Shown: one piece after another, positions 54,534 through 64,000 of the stretch
Position numbering within the stretch: position 1 is the stretch's first letter
How the letters are laid out: every line of letters begins with the position of its first letter
Assembly (NCBI RefSeq): GCF_022539505.1
Contig: NC_061510.1
Span: forward strand, 402,176,249-402,240,248
Source: Lolium rigidum
Taxonomy: Eukaryota; Streptophyta; Magnoliopsida; Poales; Poaceae
Reading direction: 5' to 3'
DNA length: 64,000 bases
The notes under the pieces: model-generated
Databases searched by the model: none
Told to the model about the DNA's origin: nothing
Seen by the model: only the letters and a program-made list of their open reading frames with translations
Program-made: the position numbers and the translations under genes

Positions 54534-56247
54534 CCCCCAACCTCTGAATTAAAGTATTCCATGCCAGTAGCCTTTGTCCTAGCAAAACTCGTCGGAACGT
54601 CACATTCGGTGGACAGGTAGCCATTACTGTGGCAATGGTATCTCCTTGGCGACGAACGATACTATACAACGCAGGATACTGTTCACTTAGAGGTGCATTG
54701 TCTAACCAAGCATCTTCCCAGAACCGTATCTGTGCTCCATTCTTAATTGAGAAAGTACCATGACGAAAAAATACATTTTTTGTCGCCATTAGACCAGCCC
54801 AGAAGTGTGAATCTCCAGGTTTCCAAACCACCTGAGATAACGTCTTGGAGCCGATATACTTTCTCCGAAGAATAGTTTGCCAAATCCCATCCTCGGTAAG
54901 GAGCTTAAAAAGCCATTTACCCAGCAGGGCTGAGTTCTTGACTTCCGGGTCATGAACTCCAAGCCCGCCTTGATCTTTGGGACTACAAACTACACTCCAT
55001 TTAACCAGTCGATACTTCTTTTTCTCGCTATCACCTTGCCAAAAGAATCTGGATCGATAATAATCGAGTTTATGCAGAATTCCTTTTGGCAAAAGGAAGA
55101 AAGATAACATATACAGTACCATATTTGTCAGTACCGAATTAATGAGTACCAATCTTCCTCCCAGGGATAGCAATTTGCCTTTCCAACTACTAAGGCGTTT
55201 CTGTAGTCTTTCTTCTACAATTTTCCATTCAGCAATCGTGAGTCTCCGGTAATGAATTGGAATACCCAGATAGCGAATAGTAAATTGGCCTTGCCCACAA
55301 CCGAACAACTCTGTATATAGAGCTGTATCATCTTGGGCGTCACCGAAACAGAACAATTCACTTTTATGGAAATTAATTTTCAATCCCGACAACTGCTCAA
55401 AAACCACCAAGATTAATTTGAGGTTTTGAGCTTTTGCGAGATCATGATCCATAAATAGAATTGTATCATCGGCATATTGAAGAATAGATAAGCCACCATC
55501 AACCAGATGTGGAATCACCCCTTCAATTTGACCATCGGACTTGGCCCGCTCTATGAGTATAGCCGGCATATCCGCCACAATGTTAAATAACATAGGTGAT
55601 AACGGATCCCCTTGGCGTAACCCTTTTCGTGTTTGGAAATAATGGCCGGTGTCATCATTAACCCGAATTGCCACACTACCTCCATACACAAAATCATTTA
55701 TTAAAGCACGCCATTCAGGAGAAAAACCTTTCATCCTGAGTGTCTGTTGTAGGAAAGACCACTTGACCCTGTCATAAGCCTTTTCAAAATCTAATTTCAA
55801 AATAACCCCATTTAATTTCTTAGTATGCATCTCATGTACCGTCTCATGCAAAACCGCCACTCCATCAAGGATATTTCTTCCTTGCATGAAAGCGGTTTGT
55901 GATGGCTGAATGACATGATCCGCAACCGTATTAAGTCTAATGGTGGCCACTTTCGTGAAAATCTTGAAACTTACGTTTAAGAGGCAAATAGGTCTATATT
56001 GTTGAATCCTTTCTGCCTCATTAACTTTCGGTAGCAAGATTACTTCACCAAAATTTAGACGAAATAATTCTAGTTGTCCCATATGCAAAGCACGGAACAA
56101 ATCTAGAAGATCCACTTTAATAGTGTCCCGAGAAAGTTTGATAAAACTCTGCTGGAAATCCATCGGGACCCGGTGCTTTGTTGCATTCCATTTGGAAAAT
56201 AGCCTTCTGCACTTCTTCCTCGGAATAAGGTGCAGTGAGTAAGCCAT
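54505..56247 (-). pseudogene. LINE ORF2, reverse transcriptase part
   Basis: The 580-codon open frame has RT motifs in order: VILLPKV (69-75), YRPICLLNVSFKIF, KLDFEKAYDRVKW (151-163), RKGLRQGDPLSPMLFN (207-222), and YADD (258-261) followed by LSGLKINFHKSE. Thus all catalytic blocks are present. The first 35 or so codons are out of frame: the true upstream coding (KAPGPDGFPAEFYQ) is in another frame that overlaps here, so a frameshift lies near 56130. It ends in a stop at 54505; the zinc-binding tail continues in another frame. Confidence 0.85.
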
Positions 56248-56249
56248 TT

Positions 56250-57553
56250 TCTTCCATAGAAACTTGGGGTATATCAGCTGTTAAGTCCTCGTTTAGAGAA
56301 AGTGAACTTTCATCCGGAGGACCAAACAAGCCTTTATAATAATTTGTAATATAAGATTTGAGTTGCTCATGGCCTTCAATCAACCCTTCATCTTGAATAA
56401 GAGAGTGAATACGTTTTTTCCGATGTCTCCCATTGGCTATATCATGGAAATATCGCGTATTTGAGTCTCCTTCCAATATGAACTTGGCTTTGGAACGTTG
56501 ATACCATTTGAGTTCCTCTTCGCAAAGGAGACTCGCTATCTGCGCATTGGACTGATTCTTAAGTTCAATCTCATGCGGAGACAACGGTCTCACCTCAGCC
56601 AGCTCCTCTAGCTCATCAATCAAGGTTGATAAGCGAGTCTTCTCTTTCTTAAGGATACCAGCCATATGGGCCGCCCAACCAGAGAGATGTTCGCGCATTG
56701 CGCGCATTTTATTATTCCATCTCAATATAGGAGTGCTACCACCAACCGGCCTTTCCCAAACCCTCTTAACCATCTCATGGAACCCTTCTCTATGTAACCA
56801 GCCAAGTTCAAATTTGAACGGCCTCTTACAAACAGATCGGGGGTTACCGGTAGTTAGGAGGATAGGAGCATGGTCCGACAATTTTTCAATACGTTCTAGT
56901 GCGCGGACGGACACCATAGGGTATTTATCTTCCCATTCGGTATCCATCAACACGCGATCTAGCTTTTCGTATGTGGGTTCGAGGCAAGCTGTTGGCCCAA
57001 GTAAACTCGTCGACCGAACATAAACACCTCTCTCAAGTCAAGGCTATCAATGACGAGCATTAAACAAGAAAGGACAATGTCCATCAAAATGACCTTTACT
57101 TTTTTCATGAGGAAATCTTAGTAAATTAAAATCACCTCCGATCAAAATCGGATAGGGATTATCTTTAGTAAGATTTACCAACTCACGTAAAAAGTCAGCC
57201 TTAAAAGCGTCTTGGGCAGCACCATACACGGCAACCAGACTCCACATGAACCCATCAGCTTTATTCTGAATGTCGAGCTTAATGTGATACTCGCCATCAG
57301 AACTAGCTAGAACAGTCATGGTGTCTATGCGGACGCCAAGTAAAATGCCACCAGACCTACCACGAGGGGGGCGAGAAAACCACTGAAAGTTAATCCCGCC
57401 TGATAAACGGTCGAGGAAACTCTGTGAGAAATTCCGCCTACCTGTCTCGGATATTGCAATAAAATCTAAATCATAATCTCTACAACCGTCGGTGATGTGA
57501 GAATGCTTAGCCAAGTCTCCAAGACCTCTGCTATTCCGAAACATGCCATTCAT
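56250..57553 (-). pseudogene. LINE ORF2, endonuclease part, frameshifted
   Basis: The frame 57553-57047 shows the apurinic-like endonuclease fold: FIAISETGR near the start, GRSGGILLGV, WSLVAVYGA and the catalytic-type motif ILIGGDFNLLR. It ends early at 57047; the continuation (a frame from 56953) includes SDHAPILL, the last endonuclease motif, and the linker to RT. The two parts are out of frame. This enzyme nicks the target DNA for reverse transcription priming. Confidence 0.75.
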
Positions 57554-57555
57554 AA

Positions 57556-59981
57556 CTATTTTAGATTTAGAACCCTTGCAAAATCTACGAGACTTTTCCC
57601 AGCTGAAGACCGAGACCCACGTGTCGAAGCTTTTAGGTCATAGACTGAACTAAGCTCCGAGTGTTCTAAGTCAACTTCTGAGATATTACCAATGATAGCC
57701 GAGAGAAGCTGACCATCTAGGATGTCATCATCTTCATCATCTACTATCACAGATGTTTCAGGCCCCGTGGAGACGTTCGGAACAACCGTTAAACGGTCAA
57801 GTTCCGTCTGTCTCAACACATCAACCGAAACCGAGATCTCATCGGATGTATTACCCAAAGAGACCCCAAGGGTACTCAAATTAGAAGCAATACGCGAATT
57901 AGAAAAAGAAGTAAAAGACTTGGACATATGCTTAGTACCTGCCGTGTCGAGATTAATCTCCGCCTTTCGTCGCATGGCCCTCTGCATGACGTCCTCATCC
58001 GTGACCCCGGTCCCATCCTCTGCAAGCGCATACCTCCCACTCCTCCGCACCGTCGGCTGAGCAACAGGTGGGATACTAGTGGGACGAGGCTGCTGCAAGG
58101 CGGGGACCGGCGATGGAGAACTCGAGGGCGGAGAAGACGCTGAGGAGGCGGGCGTCGAGTCAATCGATGCGGGGGTAGAAGGCGGTGTAGCCCCCGCAGC
58201 GAACCAGACCGCGGTGGAGAAGTCTCCGTAGGCGTGGGCGTAGCCGACGCCATGCAGGAGACCCCTCCTCCGTCGTCGTCTCCAGGCGTGTCGAAGAAGA
58301 CTGCTGCGGTGGTGTGGACGTCGGAGCCGGCTGGTGCTGCTCCTCACGTGGCGAGGCCGGCTGGAACGCATGCGATGGCGGCGCGCTCGGCTGCTGCTGC
58401 GCCGCGGGAAGCGTGTCCGGCTGCAGCACTGCACCGTCCGCGAGGCGGGGCTGCGGCTGCCCCGTCGCGTGGGCCGAACCCGGCTGCTGCAGGCTGCGCC
58501 GTCGGCAAGGCGGACCGCGAGCTGCGTCGCGCGGGCCGAACCCGCCTGCTGCTGCATGCCCACCGTGGCCACTGCCTGCTGCTGCTGTAGCGACAAAACC
58601 GGCGACGCCGGCTGCAGCGGCTGTGAAGTCAGCCCCAACGCCGGCGTGGTCAGACCTGCAAGCGACCGCTGCGACACCGTCGACACGGCCTCCTGCCGTG
58701 TCAACGATGGGAGAACCAGCTGCGCCATAGGGAGCGTCTCACCTCGCCGAAGCTCCGATCCCGTCCGAGTCGGAGTAGGAGACGGAACCGGTGCCACCTC
58801 GCTGCGTAGTCGAAGTAGCGGAGCGCGAAGGAGCGGGTCGGGTACGCCCTTGCATGAAGGTGCGGACTCGTGACGGAGAAGAAGACCGAGCAGCTACCGG
58901 AGGAGAAGCCACCAAGTGAGGTGACACCGACCTAGCACGAGCCACTATCTCCCTCCCTCTATCAGTTCGCGGTGAATGGTTGAAAGGGGTCAAAGCCACC
59001 TGAGCAACCGGCACCGCAGAAACACCGACGAGAATGAGAAGGCGCCGACCATCAACCTCCATATTAGCTGTCCCCGGCGCCGCATCCGCTGCGTCATCCC
59101 GAAATCCCTCCTCCTCAAAGCCGTGGGAGCCGTCATCCCCCTCTTCGTCCTTCCGGAAAAAGGACGGAAGCGCGGGTCTGTCTTAAACCCCTCTACCTCT
59201 CGACGAAAGCGAAACCTATAACCATTCATCTGCAGCAAAGCTATGACCTCAAGGCAGCCATTATCCTTCTCCAGCACAGAAGGGTCTCGCATGGCAACAA
59301 GAACACGAATAATCCCCTGGTTCCTGAGGGCAAACAAATCAACATCCATAGTAGTACCAATAAGAGAACCCACTGCCCAAAGACCCAGAAAATGTCTCAC
59401 AGAGTCAGGAACACCATCTACATGTACCCAAACTGGCTTCATCACAAACTCCGGAAGAACATCCTGATGTACCCATGAAGAAACAAGAGCCTGTGCATTA
59501 ATCTTGGGTACACTCATCTGCATGCCATCGATCCTCGATAAGTCCTCAGCTGTAGGGATCCCAACAAGAAAAGAATTAGCACCATGAGGTACCGCTGCCC
59601 ACTTCCAAGAGGGATTGCCTGGACACATACGAGCCATCAGACTTTGGATATCCTCCGCGGTGACAGCTCCCTCTCCAGAAACCTGCACCAAAGCTGTAGG
59701 TGCTCCCGAAGCTATGGCCTGAGGCTTATAAACTGAGTCCGGAAGCTGAATATCAAGCGTGGCATCATTCCCACAGCCAACAAAAAAACTCGTGGGTCTC
59801 GGCAACTTCAGGACTGGGCATCGGATGGTCGGGTGTGCCCCCGAATCGCAAACCAAACAGTAATGAGGAACCTTACAGTCTTTCGTAGCATGAGTATTCA
59901 CAGCGCATTTCCAATAGCGTCCCACCTTCTTCTGCTTCACCACCGGTGCCTCAGGAACAGGGACAACCATAGGCGCCTGCA
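57556..59981 (-). pseudogene. LINE ORF1 (nucleic-acid-binding protein), 5'-truncated and frameshifted
   Basis: The frame starts within the protein (VPVPEAPVVKQKK) because the element is 5'-truncated; the ATG at 60015 lies in flanking DNA. A zinc-knuckle pair follows. The second knuckle is a proper CCHC (CLVCDSGAHPTIRC), while the first reads YWKC where CxxC is expected. Downstream is a region of about 250 residues of the retroelement ORF1 type, then a low-complexity Gln/Ser/Pro-rich tail. Frameshifts near 59090 and 58790 move the reading between frames. ORF1 proteins coat the LINE RNA. Confidence 0.7.
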
Positions 59982-60035
59982 ATACTAGATTATAATAGAC
60001 AATACCAGTAATCAAGTTTCAAGAGTTGTGTATAT

Positions 60036-60243
60036 CAGGTGGTCCCTTCATTGAAGACTTGCGGAAGTATGAACAGTCTCTCCCCTTCTCAGCAGAATAT
60101 GGTGGAGTAAGAATGTCAAAGAGCGCACAAGGTGTGATGGCTCTAAAAGTGTGAATGTTACCACATCGATCAGGATAAAGAATGGTTGTCTCTGGCGCAG
60201 TCATTTCACTATCTCTTACACACCTTGCTGCACCGGAGTCAAG
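60036..60243 (-). pseudogene. Plant cysteine oxidase penultimate exon, copy 1
   Basis: After an acceptor (TTATGTAG), the minus-strand frame reads SGAARCVRDSEMTAP, then ILYPDRCGNIHTFRAITPC, FDILTPPYS and RDCSYFRKS. GNIHxF contains one of the iron-binding histidines of the PCO/ADO fold. At the expected donor (after CCACCTG, 60036) the sequence is ATATAC, with no GT, and the frame instead runs into TGA. The splice site therefore seems lost. With no N-terminal exons within 1.3 kb upstream and a 6.3 kb LINE in the following intron, this is a relic. Confidence 0.7.
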
Positions 60244-60361
60244 CTACATAATCTTATTAGTTGGTACACAAATTATAAACAGCAAACATAATGATTTAAA
60301 TAAGGAACATTTGCATGATTGATAAATGATCCATACTAGTAGTTTGTGACGCATAGCCATT

Positions 60362-60842
60362 TTTTTGAATTTGTCAAAATTAGAAGCTGAAGTCTTTTGG
60401 GTGGTCGGTACGATGGCCGGCGGTGATGCCCGTGGTGTTTCGCATGTGATGCTCATGCTTGGTGATGGCCCTTGGCACGCTGGCCCAGGTGTCTATGCGC
60501 GCTCTGGGGAGAGCTACTCTGCCTTTCGATGGTTCGGCGCCCTACAAACCAGGGTGAGAAGGTTGGAGCCTTCTTCGGAGGCGGAGGCGGATGGCATGCT
60601 GGTGGCGACGCGCCAGGTCTTGAACATGGCATGTGTCTAGTGGTGAGCTTCACGGCGTTTCCTCTCCTCCGCTCTGTCCATTCCGCTGGATGATGGCATT
60701 GAAAACCAAGCTGTGTTTTTTGTATTTTCTTTGGTTGCTTCTTCCTTGATGCTTGTAAGCTGTTCTCTCAGCACCTTGTAACTCTTCCGTTTGTGCCTTT
60801 ATTAATTTAAAGCTGGGCGTCACGGCCTTACCTCTAAAAAAA
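60362..60842 (+). mobile_element. LINE 3' fragment, plus strand
   Basis: The 3' end carries TTATTAATTTAAAGCTGGG and a short A-run (60837-60842), like the 3' end at 50445-50500 in inverse orientation. A short frame near its start (GAWHAGPG/TMAGGDARGVS-like) has no clear domain. It is inserted in the PCO-flanking sequence. Confidence 0.55.
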
Positions 60843-60924
60843 GATAGCAGGAAATACGTCAGTTCTACAGATGCAGCACATTTAACTATCTGTCATTGGT
60901 TCGAGGTGTTGACTAGCATTACCA

Positions 60925-61100
60925 TATTCTTTTTTCGAGAAAACGCAAAGGAATGTTTGCGTTTTATTTCATTGAAAAGGTAGAAAGTTTTAAGTGCCTC
61001 CTAAGAGGTTTACAGCAGGTATACGAATGTCATCAGTATTCAACAACTTCTTAGCAACTAGTTGTGCAACAATAGGCAAGTTACACTGTATTGCACTCCC
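60925..61100 (-). mobile_element. Probable LINE 3' end, minus strand, plus a short Stowaway-like remnant
   Basis: On the minus strand AATGAAATAAAACGC...GCGTTTTCTCGAAAAAAAG (61012-60930) looks like a LINE tail. Just right of it CTCCCTCTGTTCCATAG (61097-61113) with GGATGGGAG (61129-61137) looks like the collapsed ends of a Stowaway MITE. Limits are uncertain, and nothing else is seen to 61316. Confidence 0.35.
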
Positions 61101-61316
61101 TCTGTTCCATAGTTCTTGTCGTAGATTCGGATGGGAGTACAAATGTACAATTGAGACACAAAGTACGGTGTGGAAAAAGATGGCATGGCACAAAACATGT
61201 CAATCACAGATAGTGTTCCAATAACTGACAACATCGGTAGAAGTTTAAATGAGAGCAACATCAGCAGATAGTGGGAGCAAAGGCCTTCTTTAAAATAATC
61301 AACAATTAAAATGAAC

Positions 61317-62860
61317 CATTTGGGAATCCCCGATGCATCCCAAGCCCATACGATCCAGTTTTTGTAGAACCAAAAAAATTACTCAATGCTAACACTACTC
61401 TCCATTTTTATTTAATTTTTCTATATTTTAGGAGGACTTCTGTCAAGCAGAGAACATCTGAATTTGACAATGCACGTATTTGTTGTGCTCATATGTAAGT
61501 GTACATCTCTCCTGGGATATATATCCAGCTCCCCAAGAATTATAATCACATACTTTTGGTTGTCATCTGCAACAACCATATCAAGTGGTCAGCATGGCAA
61601 TCTTTACTCAGGTCACGTGCAGTCATGTTACATCTAGATGAATGAAGAGCAGCGTTTATTCCATTTTGATTGTAATGTTGCTGGTCTGGGATGCATTTAT
61701 GTAGCTCTTATCATCAGATGAAGGAGTATAGTTCTTGTCATGAACTCATGATGTATAGAACAAGTGGCACGGGCTTCTCACATAATGATTATTCCAGAAA
61801 AAAATTTTGGGTGTACTGGACTGATTACTCCGTCTCATTGTGTAAATAGTGGGGATAAAACTTTATGCGTCCTTGCACAAACTGACGATGTGTGGTCTCC
61901 CAAACTCTCATAATCCCTTTTTTTCAGTTGCTGTGAGCTCAACTGTTATTCTTCTCCAAAATGATCAATTTGGGGAATTTATGCTTGCTTAATATGCAAA
62001 ACTGCAGATTAAGTACCTCTGCTGCGTTCATGTGGTTAACATGTGGATAAATATCCCGGACACATGAGTGGAATTACTTGATGACTGCATGTATTCAGAG
62101 AGGCATGAGACGTTTCAGTAGGAAGTACTAGTGAAGCTGTAACTGTTTTCATTGTTGCTGACATGTTCAAAATATCTCTTGTAGCTGTGTGTCTCTTCTG
62201 CAATCCATCTGTTACTTGTCCAGCTCAATTTCTTACTGTACTTCGTATGGTGGATTAATCGACTCCATGTTTCGGCTGTTCTGGTCCAAGTAGGTGACCT
62301 ACTTGTAGGTGGAGGTAAACCACTTGAGACGGTATCGTTTGCTACTCTGATCTAGGATCATCGTTGTCATGGGATTGAGACAAGCGCGTTTTTAGAGGCG
62401 GTAAGAGAGCTCTTGAAGATGGCAGGCACTGGGTGCATATAGTCGAGTAGGACTGCATCTTAATATTCACACACGCAGCTGTTAACTAGGTGCAATACAT
62501 GCTCGATCAGTGCTATGCATCCATGCACAAATGGTTTCACATGGACGCCATCAGCACAGATCAAGATGTTGCAGTGCGGAACTGAACCTGAGAAATGGAG
62601 AATGGTCTGAAAAGTAGATCATACCTCAACCGAGCCTGCACGACTCAACTAAACCTACTCATTATCTGCTATAAAAAAATCTACTCAGCTGTGGACAACG
62701 GACCATGTGACGGAGAAGACAAACTCATGGGATTAAGGAGAAAACCTAGGCCACTTCTCATGGATCTGTCGGTGCACAGTCGACCACCGACAACGTGAAG
62801 CATTGGTGGTGGTGGTCCAACGTGAAGAAATATGAACCCAGGGACGTGAAATATATTGAG
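61317..62860 (+). repeat. F-box/PCO spacer array, unit 5, with an internal inversion
   Basis: A-end and B are forward (61317-61635), C is inverted (61638-61970), D is forward (61975-62590) and A forward (62590-62860). D here retains GATAAATATCCCGGACACAT and TGGTGGATTAATCGACTCC. Confidence 0.75.
61638..61970 (-). repeat. Inverted copy of array block C
   Basis: The segment from ATGAATGAAGAGCAGCG to CCAAAATGATCAATTT is the reverse complement of block C as seen forward at about 49910-50270 (GATCATTTTGGAGAAG...CTTCATTCAT). The neighbouring B and D blocks keep the forward orientation, so only this block was flipped. The end of C (PCO-proximal part) is missing. Confidence 0.85.
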
Positions 62861-63787
62861 GAAAAACACAAGAAGTGAAGGCAAAAGAGTGCCTCACAGT
62901 TACATTGGTGCCGTATAATGCCACTTCAAAGCGAATTGGGAATTCCTGGTGCATCCCAAGCCTGTACGTCCTAAATTTCATAGAAGCAAAACAGTTGCCT
63001 CGACTGCTCTCCAAGTTTTTCATCTATATATATTTTAGGAGAACTTTTGTCAAATTGGGCAATGCACGTGTTGGCTGTGCTCATATAGAAGTGTACATCA
63101 GTACATCTCTCACGCTGGATATCTATTCAGCTCCCCTAAAATTATTATTATCATGTACTTGTATGGTTGTTACCTGCAACAACCATATTAAGTGGACACC
63201 ATATATAACTATCTTCACTCAGGTCACGTGGGACATGCTACATCAAGCTATAAATAGTACTCGTACAACTGAGTACAAGTAGTACTCGGTTTCACAATTT
63301 AAGCAGATCGATCATTTTGGAGAAGAGTAACAGTTGAAATCATGGGAAGGGTTATCAGAGTGGACACCGCATTGTCAGTTTTTTGCAAGGACACAAACGG
63401 TTTTATCCCAAAGAATATTTATGCAACTGTTTACATAATGAGATGGACTAATAGGTCCACCACACCAAATCTTTTTTCTTGAATAATCATTAGGTGAGAA
63501 GCTCAAGCCACTTGTTCTACCTAATACAACATGACAAGAACTCTCCTCGTCTCAAAAGAAGTATGATAGAGCCACGTAACTACATCACAGACCAGCAGCA
63601 TTACAAGTAAAATGGAAGAAACACCGCTATTCATTCATCCAGATCAGGTCGTGTACACTGTAAATCCCAAGCGGCATGTCGACTGGATGATGCTTGCTCT
63701 CCTAAACACACATACAACTGATACTAGGAGCCTGCACTGCATCCTCAACTGATTCGTGATCCATGTGCAAAAGTGGTATAAACCTAA
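62861..63787 (+). repeat. F-box/PCO spacer array, unit 6 (blocks B-C)
   Basis: B (63030-63235) and C (63240-63770) closely resemble unit 4 (52600-53540), more so than the other units. Both share TAGGAGCCTGCACTGCATCC and CTCGTCTCAAAA, and both lead into a PCO terminal exon. They are therefore a more recent duplicate pair. Confidence 0.75.
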
Positions 63788-63912
63788 CTATCTCCTTATC
63801 ACAGGGCCTTTATACAGACCTCTAGCAACAACAAATCCCTCTGGAGGCTGATGGTCCTCCAATTCCTCCAACCAGACTACTTCTGAGCTATCTATTTCAC
63901 TTGGCAAAACAA
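63788..63912 (-). CDS. Plant cysteine oxidase terminal exon, copy 2 (gene continues beyond window)
   Basis: Minus-strand 125-nt exon after acceptor CAATTTCAG. Its 40 codons and stop encode VLPSEIDSSEVVWLEELE, then PPEGFVVARG and YKGPVIRR, the usual C-terminus of plant cysteine oxidases. The intron to the right (63913-64000) matches the intron of copy 1 but without the LINE. Whether upstream exons are intact cannot be seen because the window ends. If intact, the gene encodes an iron-dependent, oxygen-sensing N-terminal cysteine dioxygenase acting in the N-degron pathway. Confidence 0.7.
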
Positions 63913-64000
63913 CTGAAATTGTTGAAGGAAATGTTAACACGGCTCAGAACTGGCATAATATAATAGGATAATAGACAAAACAAACAATCAAGTTTCAAGA

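Larger units (their letters stand above)
53723..59981 (-). mobile_element. LINE (L1-like), 6.26 kb, minus strand, in a PCO intron
   Basis: Target duplication ATACTAGATTATA lies at 53710-53722 and 59982-59994. The minus-strand 3' end is a run of about 13 A after CATCCTTTATC. The matching site in the homologous array copy (63946-63965) is uninterrupted. Gene order is ORF1 (zinc-knuckle), endonuclease, reverse transcriptase and zf-RVT. The 5' end falls inside ORF1, and several frameshifts are present, so it is inactive. Confidence 0.9.

Noticed and set aside
58160..58873. Plus-strand Ala/Arg/Cys-rich proteins
   Set aside because: Antisense to the Gln/Ser/Pro-rich tail of LINE ORF1; no domain.

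Overview
The window is nuclear DNA from a grass. It most resembles the wheat tribe (Triticeae) or a close Pooideae relative. The signs are an Au-type SINE, a Stowaway MITE with CTCCCTCCGG ends, two LTR types I recognise from wheat-like genomes, a large CACTA element with TATGCCGAGGG subterminal motifs, Harbinger-type elements with GAGCATCT ends, several LINEs and a chloroplast rRNA fragment. Host genes are few; most of the sequence is mobile or duplicated DNA. All family names come from memory and motif reading, without database searches. || Layout. 1-6273: two nested minus-strand LTR retrotransposons, both cut by the left edge. 6274-10180: an unclassified TTGCTACA-rich element, a lone copy of a segment that recurs further right, a TTA-flanked MITE and unassigned sequence. 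10189-10584 (minus): a two-exon defensin-like gene. A 15.3 kb CACTA element (10585-25913) sits exactly at its start codon, so promoter and coding region are now 15 kb apart. The CACTA carries about 14 copies of a 340-bp tandem repeat, degenerate telomere-like hexamers, a long hairpin and decayed copies of both of its genes. 26490-29300: an AT-rich tandem duplication, one copy of which holds a 651-bp Helitron while the other shows the empty site. || 29990-38340: two paralogous F-box genes (30944-32128 and 37141-38340, plus strand), each with a leader intron, separated by LINE fragments. 38395-64000: an array of about six units derived from the spacer between an F-box gene and a convergent plant cysteine oxidase (PCO) gene. 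Only the F-box 3' flank and the last one or two PCO exons survive in these units. Many elements have inserted: two Harbinger-like elements with captured coding sequence, a Stowaway MITE, an Au SINE, a GC-rich MITE, a retroposon, two large minus-strand LINEs and a 134-bp plastid 23S rRNA fragment. || Working parts. The two F-box genes look intact and probably encode SCF ubiquitin-ligase substrate receptors. The defensin coding region looks intact but has lost its promoter. The PCO exons are fragments; any functional PCO would lie beyond the right edge. No obviously new biochemical system is visible. The most interesting features are the start-codon CACTA insertion, the satellite inside the CACTA, and the array whose paired copies preserve empty sites for many insertions.
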